Source: Betaproteobacteria bacterium (GTDB lineage Bacteria > Pseudomonadota > Gammaproteobacteria > Burkholderiales > Burkholderiaceae_C). Taken from it: 42,732 bases of DNA. The stretch lies in the NCBI GenBank assembly GCA_025356445.1, contig JANXSZ010000017.1:1-42732 (forward strand), read 5' to 3'. This document shows, one piece after another, positions 18,792 to 27,723 of the stretch; the stretch's first letter is position 1; every line of letters starts with the position of its first letter. Under the pieces are notes generated by a model, which did no database searches, was not told where the DNA came from, and saw only the letters and a program-made list of their open reading frames with translations. Both the position numbers and the translations under genes were made by a program.

Positions 18792-21143
18792 CTAATTGCC
18801 ATCTTCAAACCCAATCCGTGCCACAACCCCTGCCGCAGGGGGCTCCAGGTAAGTCCAGTCGTCGGCCACGCGCAGTACGCTTGTTGGGGCGTCGTAAGTT
18901 TGCACGGGAACGCCTTTGAGCGCTTTCATCATGTAGTCGATCCAGATGGGCAGCGAAAGCCCGCCACCTGATTCCCCGCTGCCCAGGCTGCGAGGCTTGT
19001 CGTAGCCCATCCACACCACTGCAGCCAAGCCAGGTTGAAACCCGGCGAACCATGCATCTACAGCGTCGTTGGTGGTGCCAGTTTTGCCGTAAATGTCGGT
19101 GCGCTGCAAGGTGGCTTGCGCTTTGGCCGCAGTGCCTGTGCGTGTCACTTCGTTCAGCAAGCTGTTGGTGATGAAGACATTGCGCTCGGGCACGGCACGT
19201 TCAAGGTCGGCCAAAACAGGGGGGGGCGGTGCTTCAAACAGCAGTTTGCCTTGTGCGTCGGTGATGCGCTCTATCACCACGGGCAGGACTTTGTAGCCGC
19301 CGTTGGCCAGCATGGCGTAGGCGCTGACCAGTTGCAGCGGCGTGGTGGTGCCTGAACCCAGCGCCAGGGTGAGGTTGTCGGGCTGTTTATCAACATCAAA
19401 ACCATAGCGTGTCACCCAGTCTAGAACAGGCGGAATGCCTAAAAATTGCAATAACCGCACGCTGACGAGATTTTTGGATTTGGCCAGCGCCTGGCGCAGT
19501 GTCAGCGGGCCGTCGTACTGGCCGTCTGCATTTTGGGGGCTCCAGGCCGCTGCCCCCTCTGCTCCAGGCAGGACGAGGCGGGCGTCGTTGATGACGGTGG
19601 CAGGTGTGACGCCTCTTTCCAGTGCGGCGGAATACAAAAATGGCTTGAAGCTAGAGCCTGGCTGCCGCCAACCTTGGGTGACGTGGTTGAATTGCTGGTC
19701 AGAAAAATCAAACCCACCAACCAACGCCTTTATTCGACCTGTGTTGGGTGCCATGGACACCAGCGCGCTTTGGACTTCAGGCCATTGCGCAATGGCCCAG
19801 GTGGCGGTAACAGATGGCGGTGTCGGCGCAGGGACTTTACCGGTCTTGGCAACGCGCGCGCCGGAGGGCACAGGTTTGTCATGCCGCTGCACCCGGATGA
19901 TGGCTCCCCGGCGCACGGCCAGTGCCGGTGGCGCTTTGGCGCTCAGCGCCGCTTGCGCCCAGCGCAGGCCTTCACCGCTGAGGTGTACCGTCTCGCCAGT
20001 GGCTAACCGGGCTACCACCTCTTGAGGGCTGGCGTGCAGCACGATGGCCACGCGCAGATCTTCATCGTCGTTGTAGTCTTTCAGGGCCAGAGCTGCAGCC
20101 TGGTCTTCTTGGGCGGCATCGTTGGGCAGGTCTTCCGTTTCCTCGGGGCCACGGTAGGTCTGGCGGCGCTCGAACGCCAGCACGCCTTTGCGCACAGCCT
20201 GGTAGGCGGCTTGCTGGTCGGTGGACACCAGCGAGGTGTAGACCTTGAAGCCCTGTGAATAGGCCTGCTCGCCATAGCGCTCAAACACGGCCAACCGCGC
20301 CATCTCGGCCACGTTTTCGGCATGTACCGGTACTTGCAGTGGTGAGCGCACCGCGAGTTTTTCGGCCTTGGCCGCATCCCACTGCGCCTGGGTGATCACG
20401 CCCACATTGAACATACGCTGCAACACGAGGCGTTGCCGCTGGGTGGCGCGTTCGATGTTCGTGATGGGATTGGCATAAGACGGGTTTTGCGGTAAACCGG
20501 CCAGCATGGCAGCCTCGGCGACCGATAGGGAAGCCAGCGGTTTGCCAAAATACACCTGCGCCGCTGCACCGAAGCCGTAGGCCCGGTGCCCCAGGTAAAT
20601 CTGGTTCATGTAGAGCGTCAGAATCTCGTCCTTGGAGAGGGTCTGCTCCATCTTCAACGCCAGCATGGCTTCTTTGAGTTTGCGCTCGGCTGTTTTACGG
20701 TTTGACAAAAAGAAGGTGCGTGCCACCTGCTGGGTGATGGTCGATGCACCTTGGCGGCGGCCTCCCGTCAGGTTAGAGGCCAACGCACGCAGCACGCCGA
20801 TGGGGTCAATCCCTTTGTGTTGGCGAAAGCGCGTGTCTTCGATGGCCAGCACCGCGTCTTGCATTAGTTTCGGCAATTGCGCAAACGGCAGATACTCACG
20901 CCGCTCTGCGCCAAACTGTGCGATTTCCACCGCATCGCTGGTGAACACCTGCAAGGCCTGTTGTGGCTGGTAGCGGGTGACTTTATCGAGGCTGGGGAGT
21001 TGCGGATACCACCACGCGGCGGCGGCACCTACCGCCAGGGTGCATAGCACCACAAGTACAGCCAGCCCCCAAGCCAGTGAGGCCAGCAGGGCACCAGACT
21101 GTGTTTTGGATGCGGTATGGAAATAAGGAAGGACTGGTTTCAT
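18792..21143 (-). CDS. mrcA: Class A penicillin-binding protein 1A
   Basis: This bifunctional peptidoglycan glycosyltransferase/transpeptidase has about 783 residues. A short cytoplasmic tail and one membrane anchor (LAWGLAVLVVLCTLAVGAAA) precede the GT51 domain (IEDTRFRQHKG with the catalytic Glu, GASTITQQVAR, LYMNQIYLG). A linker/OB region follows, then the transpeptidase domain with SxxK in GSSFKPF, SxN in KSKNLVS and KTG in YGKTGTTND. The start at 21143 (MKPVLPYF) is preferred over ATGs further upstream, though none has a clear ribosome-binding site. It lies downstream of the universal stress gene on the same strand, separated by a repeat element. Confidence 0.95.
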   Translation of the reverse strand: MKPVLPYFHTASKTQSGALLASLAWGLAVLVVLCTLAVGAAAAWWYPQLPSLDKVTRYQPQQALQVFTSDAVEIAQFGAERREYLPFAQLPKLMQDAVLAIEDTRFRQHKGIDPIGVLRALASNLTGGRRQGASTITQQVARTFFLSNRKTAERKLKEAMLALKMEQTLSKDEILTLYMNQIYLGHRAYGFGAAAQVYFGKPLASLSVAEAAMLAGLPQNPSYANPITNIERATQRQRLVLQRMFNVGVITQAQWDAAKAEKLAVRSPLQVPVHAENVAEMARLAVFERYGEQAYSQGFKVYTSLVSTDQQAAYQAVRKGVLAFERRQTYRGPEETEDLPNDAAQEDQAAALALKDYNDDEDLRVAIVLHASPQEVVARLATGETVHLSGEGLRWAQAALSAKAPPALAVRRGAIIRVQRHDKPVPSGARVAKTGKVPAPTPPSVTATWAIAQWPEVQSALVSMAPNTGRIKALVGGFDFSDQQFNHVTQGWRQPGSSFKPFLYSAALERGVTPATVINDARLVLPGAEGAAAWSPQNADGQYDGPLTLRQALAKSKNLVSVRLLQFLGIPPVLDWVTRYGFDVDKQPDNLTLALGSGTTTPLQLVSAYAMLANGGYKVLPVVIERITDAQGKLLFEAPPPPVLADLERAVPERNVFITNSLLNEVTRTGTAAKAQATLQRTDIYGKTGTTNDAVDAWFAGFQPGLAAVVWMGYDKPRSLGSGESGGGLSLPIWIDYMMKALKGVPVQTYDAPTSVLRVADDWTYLEPPAAGVVARIGFEDGN

Positions 21144-21211
21144 GGAAAGCATGGGATGACAGCGGATTATCGGCAATAGTCTTGCCCCGCTTTGCCATGA
21201 AACCGCAATGC

Positions 21212-21265
21212 GCTATTTATTTGATAGCTGGTTAAGCCGATCAGATAAGCGCAAGAGACTGATTT
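21212..21265 (+). repeat. 54-nt interspersed element, reference copy
   Basis: This intergenic copy lies between uspA and mrcA and touches the last bases of uspA. The head is GCTAT-N7-ATAGC (21212-21228), followed by TGGTTAAGCCGATCAG and ATAAGCGCAAGAG and a CTGATTT tail. By hand alignment it agrees with the copy at 24158-24211 (minus strand) at about 38 of 54 positions and with the copy at 39332-39385 (minus) at about 35 of 54. I recall repeats of this type in many Comamonadaceae genomes. Confidence 0.75.
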
Positions 21266-21707
21266 ACCGCAAAACAAGCACTGGCGTATGCGAGTGCGTC
21301 AGTACCTGCTGGGTTTCGCTGCCCAGCAGCAGGCGTTTGATGCCTTTGCGGCCATGAGAAGCCATCACGATCAGATCGGCGGCGCAATTGGTGGCAGCGG
21401 TGATGATGCCTTCAGCCACCAAATCTGATTTCACCACGATGGCGTAGGTGGTGATGCCTCTGGCGGTTGCCGTGGCTTTGTGGGCATCAACGATGGCTTG
21501 TGCATCGTCTACCCATTGCTTTTCGATGCGGTCAGAATCTTCCAGGCTGATGGTCATGGAGCCCTCGAAATAGGTACGGGCGTAGTGCGGGATGACCTTG
21601 ACAATTGTCAGATCCGCCTTGGTCAGTGCGGCCAAGTTAATACCGCTGGTAACGGCGAGCTGGGACAGCTCCGAACCGTCGGTGGCAACAAGAATATGTT
21701 TGTACAT
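21264..21707 (-). CDS. Universal stress protein, UspA family
   Basis: This single-domain 147-residue protein starts MYKHILVATDGSELSQ and has the ATP-binding-type loop near the C-terminus (SHGRKGIKRLLLGSET). The ASHG-N9-GS spacing fits the G-2x-G-9x-G-S motif with the first Gly replaced by Ala. Family members are induced by stress or energy limitation. The ATG at 21707 is preferred to the one at 21713 because GGAG then has a 6-nt spacing. A perfect FNR-type box lies upstream at the class II distance, with a TATGCT -10-like sequence, so the gene is probably induced at low oxygen. Confidence 0.93.
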   Translation of the reverse strand: MYKHILVATDGSELSQLAVTSGINLAALTKADLTIVKVIPHYARTYFEGSMTISLEDSDRIEKQWVDDAQAIVDAHKATATARGITTYAIVVKSDLVAEGIITAATNCAADLIVMASHGRKGIKRLLLGSETQQVLTHSHTPVLVLR

Positions 21708-21765
21708 GGTCATCTCCGTTTGTGGATAGGAAGCCTCAGCATAGTGTTATTTATCCGCTTTGGCG

Positions 21766-21779
21766 TTGATCTGGATCAA
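21766..21779. promoter_or_regulatory. FNR box between uspA and ccoI (perfect consensus)
   Basis: TTGATCTGGATCAA matches the FNR/Anr consensus TTGAT-N4-ATCAA exactly. On the minus strand, 22 nt separate it from TATGCT (21738-21743), which is the class II geometry with the box centred at -41.5, placing the uspA transcription start near 21731. On the plus strand the same spacing leads to TAGTCT and a start close to the ccoI ATG, so it may serve both genes. Confidence 0.85.
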
Positions 21780-21813
21780 ACGCGGCGTTGTCCTACACGG
21801 ATAGTCTCGCTAT

Positions 21814-24147
21814 ATGCCTGCCAACCTTGCGCGCCATCCCTTTTCAGTCCCTATAGCGCCTATTCCTGCCCTTCCTTCTGCCCCTTCCGCGTGGCTGGAC
21901 GATCCTGCCGAGTGGGCCGCTTTCAGCCAACCTTCCACCGACTGGCCCGCCTGCCAAGAGTCCCAGCTGCTGATTGACGGTATGCATTGCGCCGCCTGTG
22001 CGCTGGCGGTGGAGCAGGCCTTGCGCGACTTGCCCGGCGTGGTGCTGGCCGAGGTCGGCGCGGCATCGCGGCGGGCGCGGGTGGTGTGGGCCGCTGACGT
22101 GGTGCGGCCTTCGCAGTGGCTGGCTGCTGTAGAGAAGGCGGGCTACCACGCCATCCCCGCGCTGGACGCTAGCGAGCGGGCACGCCGCCAGGTGGCACAG
22201 CGCCAGGCCCTGTGGCGCTGGCTGGTGGCTGGTCTGTGCATGATGCAGGTGATGATGTACGCCATGCCCGCCTATGTTGCCGGGCCGGGCGAGATGACGC
22301 CTGACATGGCGCAACTGCTGCGCTGGGCTTCCTGGGTGCTGACGCTGCCGGTCTTGGTGTTTTCTTGCGGCCCGTTCTTTGCCAATGCCTGGCGCGATGT
22401 GCGGCAGCGCCGCGTCAGCATGGATTTGCCCGCCGCACTGGGCATGGCTGTGACCTTTGCCGTCAGCAGCGCTGCCACCTTCGACCCACAGGGCGTGCTG
22501 GGGCACGAGGTGTATTTTGATTCGCTGACCATGTTCGTCTTCTTTTTGCTGACCGGGCGCTGGCTGGAACTGCGCCTGCGTGACCGCACCGCCGGGGCCT
22601 TGGAGGCCCTCATCAGTCGCCTGCCCGACAGCGTGGAACGCTGGGACGTTGATGGTGTGGTGCCCGCCGTCTGTGTTCCCGCTTTTGTGCGCGTGGCCGT
22701 GCGGCGGCTGCGGCTGCACGACCGCATCCGCGTGCTGCCAGGTGAGGCTTTTCCTGCCGACGGTACGCTGCTGCAAGGCCATACGCAGGTGGACGAGGCG
22801 CTGTTGACGGGGGAATCCACCCCGCTTCAGCGCAGCGTAGGTCAGGGCGTGCTGGCGGGCAGCTACAACTTGAGCGCCCCAGTAGAGGTGCATGTTGATC
22901 GTTTGGGCGACAGCACCCGCTTTGCACAGATTGTGGCGTTGATGGCCCAGGCCGCCAGCCAGAAGCCCCGGCTGGCGCAGCTGGCAGACCGCGTGGCACG
23001 GCCCTTTTTGGTCGGCGTGCTGGTGGTGGCCGCGCTGGCGGGTGTGCTGTGGTGGCCGTCTGGCCCGGGCCATGCGCTGATGGTGGTGGTGGCTGTGTTG
23101 GTCGTCACCTGCCCGTGTGCACTTTCGCTGGCCACCCCGGCGGCGCTGTTGGCCACGGCGGGCCGTTTGGCGAAATCTGGCGTGCTGGTGCGCCGTCTGC
23201 AAGCGCTGGAGAACCTGGCGTGGGTGGATACCGTGGTCTTCGACAAAACCGGCACCTTGACGCGGGATGGCATGACCGTGGTGGCCACCCGCACCCGGGG
23301 GGGCATGCCACCTGCCGTGGCCCTGGGGTTGGCGGCGGGCCTGGCTGCGCAGTCGCTGCACCCGGCCTCACGGGCGGTGGCTGCGGCCGCACAGGCGCAG
23401 GGTGTGGCCGCAGAGCCGTTGCGGCAGGTGGAGGAGGTGGCGGGGCAGGGCATGCGTGGGACGGACGCTTTGGGGCGGGTCTACTTGGGGTCTGCTGCGT
23501 GGTGCAGCGTGCCCGCAGGAGTAGATGTGAAGGTGGGTGTGAATGCGATGGAGGTGGGCGCTGTTCGCCAGGTCTACCTGAGCGATGGGCTGGGCTGGCT
23601 GGCCACCTTTGATTTGTCCGAGGATGTGCGGCCTGACGCGCTACAGACTATCCAGGCGCTCCAGGCTGCGGGGCTGCGGGTGGAGTTGCTGTCGGGCGAC
23701 CAGCCCATCGCCGCATTGCGGGTGGCAGCCCAGCTCGGCATGGCCGAGGCGCGCGGCGGCTGCACGCCCAACGACAAGCTGTTGCACCTGCAAGCCTTGC
23801 AGCGCCAGGGCCGTCATGTGGCGATGGTGGGTGATGGTCTGAACGATGGCCCAGTGCTGGCCGCTGCCCACGTGTCCTTTGCTTTCGGCCAATCCGTACC
23901 TCTGGCGCGGCGGCAGGCGGATCTGGTTGTCACTGGCGACGCGCTGGGACAGGTGCTGCAGACGCTGCTGCTGGCCCGGCGCACGCTGCGGGTGGTCAGG
24001 CAAAACCTGGTGTGGGCTGCGGGCTACAACGCCGTGTGCGTGCCGCTGGCGCTGGCCGGATGGCTGCCCGCGTGGCTGGCGGGGTTGGGCATGGCACTGA
24101 GTTCGCTGCTGGTTGTCCTGAATGCTGCCCGCTTGTCACGAGGTTGA
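21814..24147 (+). CDS. ccoI: Copper-transporting P-type ATPase for cbb3 oxidase assembly (CcoI/FixI)
   Basis: This 777-residue P1B-type ATPase moves copper across the inner membrane for the CcoN active site. An N-terminal metal-binding domain has GMHCAAC (residues 56-62). It is followed by membrane helices, the actuator motif LLTGESTP, the metal-binding C-P-C at 433-435 (VVTCPCALSLATP), the phosphorylated Asp477 in DKTGTLT, and the hinge GDGLNDGPVLAAA. The position directly before ccoS and ccoNOQP supports the CcoI rather than CopA role. An FNR box lies 35 nt upstream of the ATG. Confidence 0.94.
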   Translation: MPANLARHPFSVPIAPIPALPSAPSAWLDDPAEWAAFSQPSTDWPACQESQLLIDGMHCAACALAVEQALRDLPGVVLAEVGAASRRARVVWAADVVRPSQWLAAVEKAGYHAIPALDASERARRQVAQRQALWRWLVAGLCMMQVMMYAMPAYVAGPGEMTPDMAQLLRWASWVLTLPVLVFSCGPFFANAWRDVRQRRVSMDLPAALGMAVTFAVSSAATFDPQGVLGHEVYFDSLTMFVFFLLTGRWLELRLRDRTAGALEALISRLPDSVERWDVDGVVPAVCVPAFVRVAVRRLRLHDRIRVLPGEAFPADGTLLQGHTQVDEALLTGESTPLQRSVGQGVLAGSYNLSAPVEVHVDRLGDSTRFAQIVALMAQAASQKPRLAQLADRVARPFLVGVLVVAALAGVLWWPSGPGHALMVVVAVLVVTCPCALSLATPAALLATAGRLAKSGVLVRRLQALENLAWVDTVVFDKTGTLTRDGMTVVATRTRGGMPPAVALGLAAGLAAQSLHPASRAVAAAAQAQGVAAEPLRQVEEVAGQGMRGTDALGRVYLGSAAWCSVPAGVDVKVGVNAMEVGAVRQVYLSDGLGWLATFDLSEDVRPDALQTIQALQAAGLRVELLSGDQPIAALRVAAQLGMAEARGGCTPNDKLLHLQALQRQGRHVAMVGDGLNDGPVLAAAHVSFAFGQSVPLARRQADLVVTGDALGQVLQTLLLARRTLRVVRQNLVWAAGYNAVCVPLALAGWLPAWLAGLGMALSSLLVVLNAARLSRG

Positions 24148-24157
24148 TTTTGATATG

Positions 24158-24211
24158 AAAAAGGCATTCTGTGCTTATTTGATGGGCGTAAGCAGCTATC
24201 TAATCTGTAGC
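24158..24211 (-). repeat. 54-nt interspersed element between ccoI and ccoS
   Basis: Read on the minus strand it runs GCTACAGATTA-GATAGCTG-CTTACGCCCATCA-AATAAGC and agrees with the reference copy at 21212-21265 at about 38 of 54 positions, without gaps. It is markedly more AT-rich than its surroundings and occupies almost the whole gap between ccoI and ccoS, so it is part of the presumed operon transcript. Confidence 0.75.
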
Positions 24212-24231
24212 AACTGGCTTGGAGCCCGTTG

Positions 24232-24369
24232 ATGGACATCCTTTACCTGCTCATTCCCTTGTCCGTTGTGCTGGTGCTGCTGATTCTCGGTGGGCTGTGG
24301 TGGGCCATCCACTGTGGTCAATTTGAGTCTGTCGAGCGAGAAGGCGAGCGCATTCTGCACAACGATTGA
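24232..24369 (+). CDS. ccoS: cbb3-type oxidase assembly protein CcoS
   Basis: This is a 45-residue protein with one N-terminal membrane helix (MDILYLLIPLSVVLVLLIL) and the GGLWWAIHCGQFESVE sequence typical of CcoS, ending in a short acidic and basic tail. CcoS is required for cofactor insertion into the cbb3 oxidase in Rhodobacter. It lies between ccoI and ccoN, as usual in ccoGHIS-type gene sets. Its stop codon overlaps the FNR box that precedes ccoN. Confidence 0.9.
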   Translation: MDILYLLIPLSVVLVLLILGGLWWAIHCGQFESVEREGERILHND

Positions 24370-24379
24370 CCTGCATCAA
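24366..24379 (+). promoter_or_regulatory. FNR box upstream of ccoNOQP
   Basis: TTGACCTGCATCAA has one mismatch to TTGAT-N4-ATCAA. It overlaps the end of ccoS. Class II geometry would place the transcription start near 24414, which agrees with translation starting at 24433 and not at the in-frame ATG at 24391. Confidence 0.7.
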
Positions 24380-24432
24380 AGTCTAGCCACATGAACCCCG
24401 GGACACTGAGCACTGTACAAAAAGAGGTGCTT

Positions 24433-25881
24433 ATGGGTTTTCCAAAATCGCAAGCTACCCCGCTCGAGGTCTACAGCGACACGGCGGTGCGGCAGTTTTC
24501 CCTCATGGCCGTGGTCTGGGGTGTGGTGGGGATGCTGGTGGGGGTCATCATTGCCTCGCAACTGGCGTGGCCTGAACTCAACTTCGGCATTTCCTGGCTC
24601 AGTTATGGGCGCTTGCGTCCGTTGCATACCAATGTGGTGATTTTTGCGTTTGGCGGCTGTTCGTTGATGGCCACCAGCCTGTTTGTGGTGCAGCGCACTT
24701 GCCAGGCACGGCTGTTTTGTCCGCCGCTGGCGTCCTTTGTTTTTTGGGGCTGGCAGGCGGTGATCGTCGCTGCGGCCATCAGTTTGCCCATGGGCTACAC
24801 CACTGGCAAGGAATACGCCGAGCTGGAATGGCCCATCGACATCTTGATCACGCTGGTGTGGGTGTCTTACGCCATCGTGTTCTTCGGCACCGTGGGCCGC
24901 CGCCGCGTACAGCATATTTACGTAGCCAACTGGTTTTTTGGGGCGTTCATCATCGCTGTGGCCCTGCTGCATGTGGTGAACAGCGCCGAGGTGCCCGCGG
25001 GCTGGATGAAGTCATATTCTGCCTACGCCGGGGTGCAGGATGCCATGGTGCAGTGGTGGTATGGCCACAACGCGGTGGGCTTCTTTTTGACAGCAGGTTT
25101 TCTCGGGATGATGTACTACTTCATCCCCAAGCAGGCTGAGCGTCCGGTGTACTCGTACCGCCTGTCCATCGTGCACTTCTGGGCGCTGATCTTCACCTAC
25201 ATGTGGGCCGGTCCGCACCACCTGCACTACACCGCGCTGCCGGACTGGACGCAATCGCTGGGCATGGTGTTTTCGCTGATTTTGCTGGCCCCCAGCTGGG
25301 GCGGCATGATCAACGGCGTGATGACGCTTTCCGGCGCCTGGCACAAGCTGCGTGACGATCCGGTGCTGCGGTTTTTGATAGTGTCACTGTCGTTTTACGG
25401 CATGAGCACCTTCGAGGGGCCGATGATGGCGATCAAGACCGTCAACGCACTGAGCCACTACACCGACTGGACGGTGGGCCATGTGCATTCCGGTGCCTTG
25501 GGCTGGGTGGGGCTGGTGTCTATGGGATCGCTCTATTACCTGATACCGCGCATGTTTGGCGCTAAAAAGATGCACAGCGTGCCCGCTATTGAGCTGCACT
25601 TCTGGCTGGCCACGGTGGGCATCGTGTTCTACATCGCCGCCATGTGGATTGCCGGTGTCATGCAAGGTTTGATGTGGGGTGCGGTGAACACCGACGGCAC
25701 GCTGACCTACACCTTCGTTGAAAGCGTGAAAGCCACCTTCCCGTTTTACGTGGTGCGTGTGGCGGGTGGCCTGCTGTACCTCACCGGCATGCTGGTGATG
25801 GCCTGGAACGTATGGATGACGGCCATCTCGGGTCGCTCTGTGGTGGTGCCTGTGCCCACGGCGCAGTTGGCCCACGCTTAA
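24433..25881 (+). CDS. ccoN: cbb3-type cytochrome c oxidase subunit I
   Basis: This 482-residue catalytic subunit of the high-affinity proton-pumping oxidase has about twelve membrane helices. The haem and CuB ligand histidines are seen in [36 protein letters not shown] and [10 protein letters not shown]. The start at 24433 ([16 protein letters not shown]) has AGAGG with 5-nt spacing; a start at 24391 would lie upstream of the transcript predicted from the FNR box. It heads the ccoNOQPG-fixH operon and is expected to be expressed at low oxygen. Confidence 0.97.
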   Translation: MGFPKSQATPLEVYSDTAVRQFSLMAVVWGVVGMLVGVIIASQLAWPELNFGISWLSYGRLRPLHTNVVIFAFGGCSLMATSLFVVQRTCQARLFCPPLASFVFWGWQAVIVAAAISLPMGYTTGKEYAELEWPIDILITLVWVSYAIVFFGTVGRRRVQHIYVANWFFGAFIIAVALLHVVNSAEVPAGWMKSYSAYAGVQDAMVQWWYGHNAVGFFLTAGFLGMMYYFIPKQAERPVYSYRLSIVHFWALIFTYMWAGPHHLHYTALPDWTQSLGMVFSLILLAPSWGGMINGVMTLSGAWHKLRDDPVLRFLIVSLSFYGMSTFEGPMMAIKTVNALSHYTDWTVGHVHSGALGWVGLVSMGSLYYLIPRMFGAKKMHSVPAIELHFWLATVGIVFYIAAMWIAGVMQGLMWGAVNTDGTLTYTFVESVKATFPFYVVRVAGGLLYLTGMLVMAWNVWMTAISGRSVVVPVPTAQLAHA

Positions 25882-25890
25882 GGAAACAAC

Positions 25891-26610
25891 ATGGCTGAGA
25901 TGCACAAACCCGTTAACAAACCCATTCCGTTTTTCTCGCACGAAAAGATCGAGACCAACAACTTTCTGATGATCGTGCTGATTTTGCTGGTGGTCGCCGT
26001 GGGCGGGCTGGTGGAGATCGTGCCGCTGTTCTTTCAGAAATCCACCACCGAGCCGGTTACGGGCCTCAAGCCGTACACCGCGCTGCAACTGATGGGCCGC
26101 GACGTGTACCTGCGCGAAGGCTGCTACGGCTGCCACTCGCAGATGATCCGCCCCTTCCGCGCCGAGACGCTGCGCTACGGCCACTACTCGGTGGCAGGTG
26201 AATTTGTTTACGACCACCCGTTCCAGTGGGGCAGCAAGCGCACCGGCCCTGACTTGCACCGCGTGGGCGGAAAGTACAGCGACGAGTGGCACCGCATTCA
26301 CCTGAACAACCCGCGTGACGTGGTGCCTGAATCCAATATGCCCAGCTACGCCTGGTTAGAAAAAACCCCGCTAGACCCCAGCGATGTGGCGCCCCGCATG
26401 AAGGCTTTGCGCACCGTGGGCGTGCCCTACACCGATGGTGACATCGCGGGCAGTGCCGAGGCGGTGAAGGGCAAAACCGAGCAGGACGCGTTGATCGCCT
26501 ATTTGCAGGTGCTGGGCCGGGCATTGTCTGACCAACTGGCAGCGAAGGCGGCACAGGCGCCTTCTGCTCCTAATGCCATCGTAACGTCCACCCCACCTTC
26601 CCCACCTTGA
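25891..26610 (+). CDS. ccoO: cbb3-type cytochrome c oxidase subunit II (monohaem)
   Basis: This 239-residue membrane-anchored cytochrome c passes electrons from CcoP to CcoN. One N-terminal helix ([20 protein letters not shown]) is followed by the haem motif C78-Y-G-C81-H82 and the conserved [17 protein letters not shown] and [16 protein letters not shown] segments. NMPSYAWL holds the likely axial Met. The C-terminus ends in an Ala/Pro-rich tail. A good ribosome-binding site (AAGGAA) lies in the 9-nt gap after ccoN. Confidence 0.97.
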   Translation: MAEMHKPVNKPIPFFSHEKIETNNFLMIVLILLVVAVGGLVEIVPLFFQKSTTEPVTGLKPYTALQLMGRDVYLREGCYGCHSQMIRPFRAETLRYGHYSVAGEFVYDHPFQWGSKRTGPDLHRVGGKYSDEWHRIHLNNPRDVVPESNMPSYAWLEKTPLDPSDVAPRMKALRTVGVPYTDGDIAGSAEAVKGKTEQDALIAYLQVLGRALSDQLAAKAAQAPSAPNAIVTSTPPSPP

Positions 26611-26625
26611 ACCTGAAAGCCCTCT

Positions 26626-26763
26626 ATGGATGTCACCACCTTGCGCATCGCCGCCACGGTTTGCAGCTTTATCACCTTCGTTGGCATCCTTGTTTGGGCA
26701 TTTTCGCGCCGTAACAAGGCGCAGTTTGACGAGGCGGCGCAGCTTCCTTTTCTCCAAGATTGA
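26626..26763 (+). CDS. ccoQ: cbb3-type oxidase small subunit CcoQ/FixQ
   Basis: This 45-residue protein has a single membrane helix (ATVCSFITFVGILVWAFS) followed by RRNKAQFDEAAQLPF, the typical CcoQ tail. CcoQ stabilises the cbb3 complex. It lies between ccoO and ccoP with short gaps (15 and 21 nt). The short length and exact position make the assignment secure despite low sequence complexity. Confidence 0.92.
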   Translation: MDVTTLRIAATVCSFITFVGILVWAFSRRNKAQFDEAAQLPFLQD

Positions 26764-26784
26764 CCCGTCCCACGAGGTTTCCCC

Positions 26785-27708
26785 ATGAGCGATTTCACCA
26801 GCAACTTCTGGTCGGTTTTTATCACCATCCTTTCGGTGGCCGGTATCGCCGCCTGCCTGCTTTTGCTGTGGGTCACGGCCCGCAAAAAAGTGCCTTTCCA
26901 AAGCGACAACACCACGGGCCATGTCTGGGATGGTGACCTGCGCGAGATGAATAACCCGTTGCCGCTGTGGTGGGTGGGGCTGTTCATCCTGACCGTGGTG
27001 TTCTCCGTGGGCTATTTGGTGGCCTACCCCGGTTTGGGAACGTTTGCAGGCACGCTGGGCTGGACGCAGCAGGGTGAATATGACGATGAGGTGGCCCACG
27101 CCAACCAGGCGCTGGCACCGTTGTACGCCGATTTTGCGGCCACGTCGCCAGACAAACTGGCAGGCAATGCAAAGGCGATGGCGATTGGCGAGCGCTTGTT
27201 CATGAACAACTGCGCCCAGTGCCACGGCTCGGACGCACGGGGCAGCAAGGGCTTCCCTAATTTGTCTGACAGCGATTGGCTGCATGGTGGCACGCCGGAC
27301 AAAATCAAGGAAACCATCACCCTGGGGCGGATTGGCCAAATGCCCCCTATGGCGGCTGCGGTGGGCACGCCCGATGAGGTGAAGAACCTGGCTAACTACG
27401 TGCTTAGCCTGTCTGGCAGCCCGCATGATTCACTGCGGGCCGGTTTGGGCAAGTCCAAATTTGGCGTCTGTGCGGCCTGCCACGGCGTGGGTGGCAAAGG
27501 CAACCCTGCCCTGGGTGCGCCTAATTTGTCGGACGACACCTGGCTGCACGGTTGGGGCGTGGAAGCCATTACCGCCATGGTCAACAGTGGCAAAGTGAAC
27601 CAGATGCCCGCACAGGCAGACAAACTCACCGAAGCCCAAATCCATGTGCTGACGGCGTATGTGTGGGGCTTGTCGAACAAGCCGAGTACGGCAACCGTGT
27701 CGAAGTAG
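26785..27708 (+). CDS. ccoP: cbb3-type cytochrome c oxidase dihaem subunit III
   Basis: This is a 307-residue dihaem cytochrome c with two N-terminal membrane helices (residues about 8-32 and 61-80). The first haem motif C143-AQ-C-H147 and the second C229-AA-C-H233 each sit in a cytochrome c domain. HVWDGDLREMNNPLPLWW is the family's conserved linker. It accepts electrons from soluble cytochrome c or the bc1 complex. GAGG precedes the ATG. It is followed by ccoG after 15 nt. Confidence 0.97.
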   Translation: MSDFTSNFWSVFITILSVAGIAACLLLLWVTARKKVPFQSDNTTGHVWDGDLREMNNPLPLWWVGLFILTVVFSVGYLVAYPGLGTFAGTLGWTQQGEYDDEVAHANQALAPLYADFAATSPDKLAGNAKAMAIGERLFMNNCAQCHGSDARGSKGFPNLSDSDWLHGGTPDKIKETITLGRIGQMPPMAAAVGTPDEVKNLANYVLSLSGSPHDSLRAGLGKSKFGVCAACHGVGGKGNPALGAPNLSDDTWLHGWGVEAITAMVNSGKVNQMPAQADKLTEAQIHVLTAYVWGLSNKPSTATVSK

Positions 27709-27723
27709 GGGGCGATTCAGCCT

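Noticed and set aside
21844-23361. Long open frame of 505 codons on the minus strand opposite ccoI
   Set aside because: Low-complexity His/Arg/Gln-rich composition and complete overlap with a motif-complete P-type ATPase.
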